A stretch of DNA of 8,703 bases, from contig JASHSN010000466.1 of assembly GCA_030038695.1 (NCBI GenBank), forward strand, positions 1 through 8,703, given 5' to 3'. The notes under the pieces are model-generated. The model was given only the letters and a program-made list of their open reading frames with translations. It searched no databases and was not told where the DNA came from. This document shows positions 5,281-8,703 of the stretch, piece by piece (within the stretch, counting starts at the first letter, position 1; every line of letters begins with the position of its first letter). The DNA is from Nitrososphaeraceae archaeon. Lineage in GTDB: Archaea; Thermoproteota; Nitrososphaeria; Nitrososphaerales; Nitrososphaeraceae. The position numbers and the translations under genes are program-made.

Positions 5281-5428
5281 CTTCGAGACGATAAGCATTA
5301 TGCGCCGATTCACATATGACATGCATCTAATGTGCTTATCGCTAATGCAAATCGCTTATCGCCTCCAAGCTTTTGTCTGGGGAGACTACTTTCGTCGTTT
5401 ATACAAACTGACACAGGACAATATAAAG
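5281..5428 (-). pseudogene. Relic of a leaderless regulator gene, or a structured RNA derived from it (copy 1)
   Basis: On the minus strand a TATA box (TTTATATTG, 5427-5419) leads to a predicted start at about 5398, where ACG ACG AAA GTA begins the reading (M/T)TKVVSPDKSLEAISDLH and then TAG. The start codon has become ACG. Similarity to 7470-7602 continues through the whole unit to the shared CTTATCGTCT at 5286-5295, past the stop codon. KSLEAISD resembles the N-terminus of thaumarchaeal ArsR-like regulators and YRL near the end their wing, which would imply a central deletion; that is inference. Possible RNA pairing: GTCTCC with GGAGGC (5381-5386/5361-5366) and terminal GACGA/TCGTC. The unit also holds a 20-base tandem duplication (GCTTATCGC at 5334 and 5354). 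Confidence 0.4.
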
Positions 5429-5440
5429 GATTGGTCTATG

Positions 5441-5468
5441 TTGGATAAACCATCCATAAACTTATATG
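5441..5468. promoter_or_regulatory. Palindrome with outward-facing TATA boxes
   Basis: TTGGATAAACCATCCA (5441-5456) is followed rightward by CTTATATG (5461-5468) and leftward by a minus-strand TATA at 5419-5427. The right-facing half is identical over 29 bases to 166-194. The right-facing start near 5488-5490 precedes the leader ORF at 5500 and the flavin reductase; the left-facing one serves the 5281-5428 unit. Confidence 0.5.
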
Positions 5469-5499
5469 GATAAATCGTGAAAGAAATATCTTCACATAT

Positions 5500-5592
5500 A
5501 TGCTATACACAGGTCACAACCATCATCATGCTTTGAGGACACGTATCAGTATCTATGACGACTATAGATATGAATATACGAACAAACCATGA
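5500..5592 (+). CDS. 30-aa leader ORF overlapping the flavin reductase start
   Basis: ATG 5500 starts MLYTGHNHHHALRTRI, and the C-terminal half is Tyr-rich (YDDYRYEY). The stop TGA (5590-5592) overlaps the reductase ATG (5589) as ATGA, an arrangement often used for translational coupling. The start lies 10-12 bases after the transcript start predicted from the TATA at 5461-5468, so it would be the first ORF on the mRNA. The HNHHH cluster could bind metal. It is too short for a stable fold, so a regulatory leader role is more likely than a working protein. It could be fortuitous, and a second TATA-like TATAGATAT at about 5563-5571 would allow leaderless reductase mRNA that omits it. Confidence 0.35.
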   Translation: MLYTGHNHHHALRTRISIYDDYRYEYTNKP

Positions 5593-6368
5593 CTGAACAA
5601 GATAAAATTAAGGAAAATATACCTACAACACCACGGAAGCTGCAACTGAAGTTACTGGAGAGAAAATCACATGTCGGCACGGACATTGTCTCTTTTAAAT
5701 TTAGCAGAAGTGGGGACAATAATAATTATTATCTTAACTACAATGCAGGACAATACGCCGTTTTCGATCTTGGCACCAAAGAGGATCCCTCAGGACCAAT
5801 TCGATTTTTTAATCTGGCTTCATCTCCCACCGAGAAAAATTTCATTCTGATTAGCACGATAATAAGAGATACGCCATTTAAAAAGAAACTTGATAGTTTG
5901 AATGTAGGAATCTCTGTAAAGCTAACAGCGCCGCTCGGCAAATTTATTTTACACGAGGATCATTCAAGGGCTGCAGTGTTTCTATCAGAAGGTATCGGCG
6001 TCGTCCCATTCAGAAGTATGATAAAATATGCTACAGATAAACAACTGCCAGTGAGGATAATCCTGTTTGACGCTAATCGAAATCAAGATAACATACTTTA
6101 CAAAGAAGAATTTGACAAATGCGCAAATTCAAACAAAAATTTGAAGATTATTTATACATTATACATACATGATAGTGATTGGAAGGGAGAACGAGGCCAC
6201 ATAACCAAAACGATGGTAAACAAATATTTGAGTTCAACCGAAATGTATAACTCAATATTCTACATTTGTGGTGCTCCGGGGATGATAAACACGATGAGAA
6301 AGCTATTGCAAGTCGATTTAGGTATTCCAAAAGAAAGAATTATGGCCGAAGAATTTAGCGGTTATTAA
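5589..6368 (+). CDS. Ferredoxin-NADP reductase-type flavin oxidoreductase, 259 aa
   Basis: A soluble FAD- and NAD(P)-binding reductase of the FNR superfamily that would move electrons between NAD(P)H and an electron-carrier protein. Residues about 17-125 form the FAD barrel, with GQY (54-56), the FAD signature RFFNLASSP (72-80) and GISVKLTAPLGKF (107-119). Residues about 127-259 form the nucleotide domain, with SEGIGVVPFRSM (133-144) in the GxGxxP position, YICGAPGM (225-232) equal to the CGPxxM motif, and the C-terminal EEFSGY (254-259). There is no 2Fe-2S or other extra domain, so it needs a separate partner; the partner is not in the window. ATG 5589 overlaps a leader ORF stop. The gene has no tight downstream neighbour. 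Confidence 0.88.
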   Translation: MTEQDKIKENIPTTPRKLQLKLLERKSHVGTDIVSFKFSRSGDNNNYYLNYNAGQYAVFDLGTKEDPSGPIRFFNLASSPTEKNFILISTIIRDTPFKKKLDSLNVGISVKLTAPLGKFILHEDHSRAAVFLSEGIGVVPFRSMIKYATDKQLPVRIILFDANRNQDNILYKEEFDKCANSNKNLKIIYTLYIHDSDWKGERGHITKTMVNKYLSSTEMYNSIFYICGAPGMINTMRKLLQVDLGIPKERIMAEEFSGY

Positions 6369-6414
6369 GCACATAGATCTATGAATAATATTCCTACCAT
6401 GTCACTTCCACTTG

Positions 6415-6683
6415 TTAACTGATAGTAATACGTCCCGTTGCGACAGAATGTCCGAAATCTCGAGCTACGTTATATTTTGTTCCATAGACTTTCGCACTTC
6501 TTGTTCCGACACCGTCATGATATATATTTTCAAAACTTGAACCTTACTGGACTCGTAATTCGTCGCTGCTGGGAATTATGCCCATCCCTCCATAACCTAG
6601 CGGGACAGGATGTTATGCACCATCCCTTCGTACACCGCGCTCTGTTGGTCTAGAATGGTTTTACCATCATCCATGTAAACAAC
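6415..6683 (-). pseudogene. Broken gene of an unrecognised protein
   Basis: On the minus strand one frame reads VVYMDDGKTILDQQSAVYEG, then MVHNILSR and TAG. A one-base shift continues as LGYGGMGIIPSSDELRVQ, then a TAA, then GSSFENIYHDGVGTRSAKVY, and GTKYNVARDFGHSVATGRIT ending at TAA 6415-6417. The joined reading is coherent and rich in Gly, Tyr and Ser, as in an extracellular or enzymatic domain, but I recognise no family. At least one frameshift and one stop break it, and no start was identified. It lies tail-to-tail with the flavin reductase, whose stop is 46 bases away. Confidence 0.4.
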
Positions 6684-6962
6684 GCAACATTAGATGGAAA
6701 CCGTATATTGATATAGGACAGTATGGATCTGGACTCGATAGACATTTGTACACAAAACTACTACAATAATTGTGAAGGTAATAGAAAGTAGCATAATCCT
6801 ATCAAACGGACTCAGATTAGTCAATCCCATTATATTTGCTATTTTACCTGCTAGCTATATGTTTACAGGTTTCACAACTATAAAACAACATCATTTTACG
6901 AGAACAAACTGTTGCAATCCTATACCATTTCGCATATTATTTCACCATCCGGAAACTTGTCA

Positions 6963-7256
6963 TTAGCTTGCCACCAAATGTATAAAAATCACAAGGTCTT
7001 GCTTATTCCCATGGAACCTGTGGTCGGTATTGGATGAACAAAGATGCATGTTTCCTGACTAATCAGATGATCTTTTCCATCTATCTTGATAAGTCATTGC
7101 CTTCAATAACATAATAGACATCATCAACTGAATATCGTTCTCGCCAGGATAATACCACCCTGAATACCTTTTGTACTTATAATATCTGTGAAGTACCATC
7201 CTTACCCATTAAGTTCAGATAGAAGTTTGTTTTAATTCAAATATTTTGGGATTCGT
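6963..7256 (-). pseudogene. Pseudogene copy of the cupin at 1168-1488
   Basis: Long blocks match the intact cupin, for example CAAGGTCTTGCTTATTCCCA (6988-7007) and GCCTTCAATAACATAATAGA (7098-7117), and similarity continues about 20 bases past the stop. The copy is dead: the start is ACG (7256-7254) instead of ATG, an extra A shifts the frame about eight codons in, and about 13 bases are missing where the functional gene encodes QGAHS, removing metal ligand His49. Further indels occur before motif 2 and at the last codons. It arose by duplication and has decayed without selection. Confidence 0.85.
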
Positions 7257-7449
7257 CTCTTTATCAACGACAATCCTTGCATCTGTATCCTTCCCGAATA
7301 TTTGTATGTATTCTCTAAAAGATTATCTGTGCAGAGATTAGAGGACTATGCATTTCATTACGTCTTCTCTACCACTTTTATCAGAATATGAATAGCTTCC
7401 TTTGACCGCTTCCGCACATATCTATAATAATATCGCCATATCGTCAATG

Positions 7450-7478
7450 TTGGATAAGGCATCCAATTGTTTATATTA
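7450..7478 (+). promoter_or_regulatory. Palindrome and TATA box ahead of the 7499 unit
   Basis: TTGGAT-AAGGC-ATCCAA (7450-7466) is followed by TTTATATTA (7470-7478), which predicts a start at about 7500. This has the same palindrome-to-TATA spacing as 167-194. TTTATATTRTYCTGTRTCAG is shared with the minus-strand promoter at 5427-5408. Confidence 0.5.
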
Positions 7479-7498
7479 TTCTGTATCAGGCTATATAA

Positions 7499-7602
7499 AT
7501 GACGATAGTAAGTCATCGTTCAGAAAAACCCCAAAAGCTTGGGGACGGTAAGTGATTTGCATCAATGCATGTCATGCAAATCGAGTTCGCCTTATCGTCT
7601 TC
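7499..7602 (+). pseudogene. Relic of a leaderless regulator gene, or a structured RNA derived from it (copy 2)
   Basis: This plus-strand unit is homologous to the minus-strand unit at 5281-5398 along its whole length, from the TATA to CTTATCGTCT (7591-7600). ATG 7499 sits at the predicted transcript start but reads only 18 codons; the conserved KSLGTVSDLH frame is one base out of register, so a protein is not made as such. Pairing potential is high: GACGATA (7501-7507) with TATCGTC (7593-7599) would close the unit; CCCCAA-AAGC-TTGGGG (7529-7544) is a perfect hairpin; GATTTGCAT (7554-7562) pairs with ATGCAAATC (7574-7582). Either a decayed gene copied after truncation or an RNA of about 100 bases fits. 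Confidence 0.4.
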
Positions 7603-7788
7603 ACACTGTAAACTGGATGAGATAATTGAAGAAAAACACTTGTCCATATAGATGGTTAGAATTTTCAATAAATCCTAAATATGAAATAAAGATTGTAACT
7701 AGTTTTTCATTTCTTCATAGCCGTGTTGAATTAGTTGTAGAATAGCAGGTAGATTAAATTAGGGCTAATAACCACAATTGGTATCGAC

Positions 7789-7920
7789 ATGACCTCAGTG
7801 CAGTTTGTATTTTTCAACACAATTTCTATCAGCTTGGTTCCAAACCGGATTACCAAAGACACGATAGCAAACAATCAAGCAATCACAGGTGAGATTGAAT
7901 GGTACTCAGAGACGGGCTAG
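7789..7920 (+). CDS. Short upstream ORF, 43 aa, overlapping the 7899 gene
   Basis: ATG 7789 starts MTSVQFVFFNTISISLVPNR and ends ...GEIEWYSETG at TAG 7918-7920. A TATA-like GATTAAATTAG at about 7752-7762 would place a transcript start near 7785, making it leaderless. It overlaps the following gene by 22 bases in another frame. It may be a real tiny protein, a leader, or the 5' part of a gene frameshifted into the next ORF. I recognise no family. Confidence 0.3.
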   Translation: MTSVQFVFFNTISISLVPNRITKDTIANNQAITGEIEWYSETG

Positions 7921-8126
7921 ACTCTAAGTGGATATTAAGATGGGTCAGGACTGGAGGCAAGGCGATATTCTACATCATAGGTGGTGCAATAGGTATAGGT
8001 GCTCTCATCTGGTACAGTTCAATTAAGAACGCACACCCACTTTGGATCTTGGCATGTTTGACTCTGTATTTAGGTCCACTCACATGGTATTCGGCTGCAC
8101 GTAAAACTAAAGATACTGTGAAATGA
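7899..8126 (+). CDS. Small two-helix membrane protein, 75 aa
   Basis: Residues 1-20 are charged and basic (LDSKWILRWVRTGGK). Helix 1 covers about 21-40 (KAIFYIIGGAIGIGALIWYS) and helix 2 about 46-65 (HPLWILACLTLYLGPLTWYS), with a short loop and the basic tail AARKTKDTVK, so both ends probably lie in the cytoplasm. The ATG at 7899 directly follows an in-frame TGA, so it is the only start in this frame, yet no TATA box is well placed. It is therefore probably transcribed with, and translated after, the overlapping 7789 ORF, or the two are halves of one gene. No family is recognised; the composition is typical of small archaeal membrane proteins. Confidence 0.55.
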   Translation: MVLRDGLDSKWILRWVRTGGKAIFYIIGGAIGIGALIWYSSIKNAHPLWILACLTLYLGPLTWYSAARKTKDTVK

Positions 8127-8301
8127 TATTGAACCTTGATGTAATGTATGGGAGACATTCGAATATCGGAATTGGATTACCTCGACGATTCCAACCACTG
8201 CTTATACTATGTCCTGACTATAGATGATGTCCGCACGATATACGTTATGTAACGCTTCTGTTTCGTCATGGTTCTGAACGTTATCAAATTTATGTTATTA
8301 G

Positions 8302-8343
8302 CTGGCTGGCATTTTTTGGTTTAATAAATAAAATTCGAGCCAG
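8302..8343 (+). terminator. Possible terminator between convergent genes
   Basis: The arms CTGGCT (8302-8307) and AGCCAG (8338-8343) enclose an AT-rich loop that includes T6 at 8312-8317. It lies between the membrane protein (ends 8126) and the oppositely oriented 8422 gene. Archaeal terminators are mainly T-runs, so the T6 may be the active part. The rest of 8127-8421 shows no gene. Confidence 0.25.
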
Positions 8344-8375
8344 ACATATCGCCAGTTATGGTAGTCTCATCTCCA

Positions 8376-8426
8376 ACCAATAACATTAAATTGTAGTTAT
8401 TAGTCACGCACACCAATAACATTAAA
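8376..8426. repeat. 15-bp direct repeat, 36 bases apart, overlapping a stop codon
   Basis: ACCAATAACATTAAA occurs at 8376-8390 and 8412-8426. The right copy contains the stop codon (8422-8424) of the minus-strand gene. It could be a small duplication or the scar of an excised insertion. Confidence 0.6.
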
Positions 8427-8703
8427 GGCGTGGCATAGGTGAAGCCGTTACGGATTTCTTTCTAGCATATCTGTCAACAATGTCGTCTGGAGTCTGACCA
8501 TCGAAGAGAGTCTTGCATAATCCGCGAAGATATCTCATTATGCCCCAGGTCCCAGCTTTGATTAGTAGTGCCATGAATATTTTCATTGCAGGACCATATG
8601 TTTTATTTCTTATAATAATCGGAATAATGTCGTTTATAACCCATAGGTTGTGCTGCCAGCATTTCCAGAATAACGTGAACTGCGCCTCGTTGAGATTGCC
8701 AAA
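8422..8703 (-). CDS. C-terminal part (93 aa) of an unrecognised protein, cut by the right edge
   Basis: The minus-strand frame is open from the window edge to TAA at 8422-8424. Its composition and length without stops argue for a real gene. Segments include NEAQFTLFWKCWQHNLWVIN, IIPIIIRNKTYGPAMKIFM, ALLIKAGTWGIMRYLRGL and a charged end, DGQTPDDIVDRYARKKS. It is Trp-, Ile- and Arg-rich, with amphipathic helices rather than clear membrane spans. It reads like the C-terminal helical part of a larger enzyme; I cannot name the family. The N-terminal part, promoter and neighbours lie outside the window. Confidence 0.65.
   Translation of the reverse strand, partial: FGNLNEAQFTLFWKCWQHNLWVINDIIPIIIRNKTYGPAMKIFMALLIKAGTWGIMRYLRGLCKTLFDGQTPDDIVDRYARKKSVTASPMPRL

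Noticed and set aside
5738..6330. Minus-strand frames inside the flavin reductase (5738-5941, 6148-6330)
   Set aside because: Antisense shadows of a clearly recognised gene.
6438..6653. Plus-strand 71-codon frame
   Set aside because: Antisense to the broken minus-strand gene, which reads far more like protein.
6772..6966. Plus-strand 64-codon frame with GTG start
   Set aside because: It runs into the tail of the cupin pseudogene on the other strand and has no homologue I recognise, so it is probably chance.
7496..7526. C/D-box sRNA (ATGACGA as C box, nearby TTCAG)
   Set aside because: The C box deviates, no convincing D/D' and C' boxes at standard spacing, and homology with the 5281 unit explains the conservation better.
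7970..8158. Minus-strand 62-codon frame
   Set aside because: Antisense to the two-helix membrane protein.
1..8703. CRISPR array, tRNA or rRNA genes
   Set aside because: No regularly spaced repeats, no tRNA T-arm/cloverleaf and no rRNA signature were seen on either strand.

Overview
The window looks like chromosomal DNA of an ammonia-oxidising archaeon (Thaumarchaeota/Nitrososphaeria; the low gene density would suit a Nitrososphaera- or Nitrosocosmicus-like soil lineage). The case rests on archaeal TATA boxes about 25 bases upstream of starts, several apparently leaderless genes, a membrane-anchored blue-copper protein, small thaumarchaeal-style hypothetical proteins, and remnants resembling the N-terminus of the expanded thaumarchaeal HTH-regulator paralogues. 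This placement is inference from style; no rRNA or marker gene is present.

Layout. 1-66: the end of an IS110-type element running off the left edge. 187-399: TATA box and a leaderless 61-aa protein. 548-844: a Cys-rich one-TM protein. 845-1167: intergenic DNA with one hairpin. 1168-1488 (-): an intact cupin, preceded on the same strand by a decayed coding relic. 1853-2312 (+): two overlapping frames of an unrecognised gene. 2401-2733 (-): a conserved-looking hypothetical. 2762-3050 (-): a broken membrane-protein gene. 3082-3177 (-): a 31-aa Cys/His-rich metallothionein-like peptide with a leaderless promoter and a perfect 7-1-7 Fur-type palindrome upstream. 3552-3691 (-): a second, truncated IS110 end. 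3804-4281: an imperfect tandem repeat of coding debris. 4269-4874 (-): the cupredoxin. 4894-4930: a shared bidirectional promoter. 4951-5258 (+): a frameshifted secreted protein. 5281-5468: a relic with its own promoter, a palindrome, and a promoter facing right. 5500-6368 (+): a His-containing leader ORF overlapping an FNR-type flavin reductase by ATGA. 6415-6683 (-): another broken gene. 6963-7256 (-): a pseudogene copy of the cupin. 7450-7602 (+): a second copy of the 5281-5428 relic. 7789-8126 (+): two small overlapping ORFs. 8422-8703 (-): the C-terminal end of a gene entering from the right.

Roughly 40% of the window is intact coding sequence; much of the remainder is recognisable gene debris. 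The surviving genes lean toward metal and redox handling: cupin, metallothionein-like peptide, blue-copper protein and flavin reductase. A short palindrome, TTGGATAA-N3-ATCCA, recurs at or near five promoters, including those of the small HTH-like protein, the cupredoxin and the flavin reductase. This raises the possibility of a shared regulator, but the link is hypothetical.
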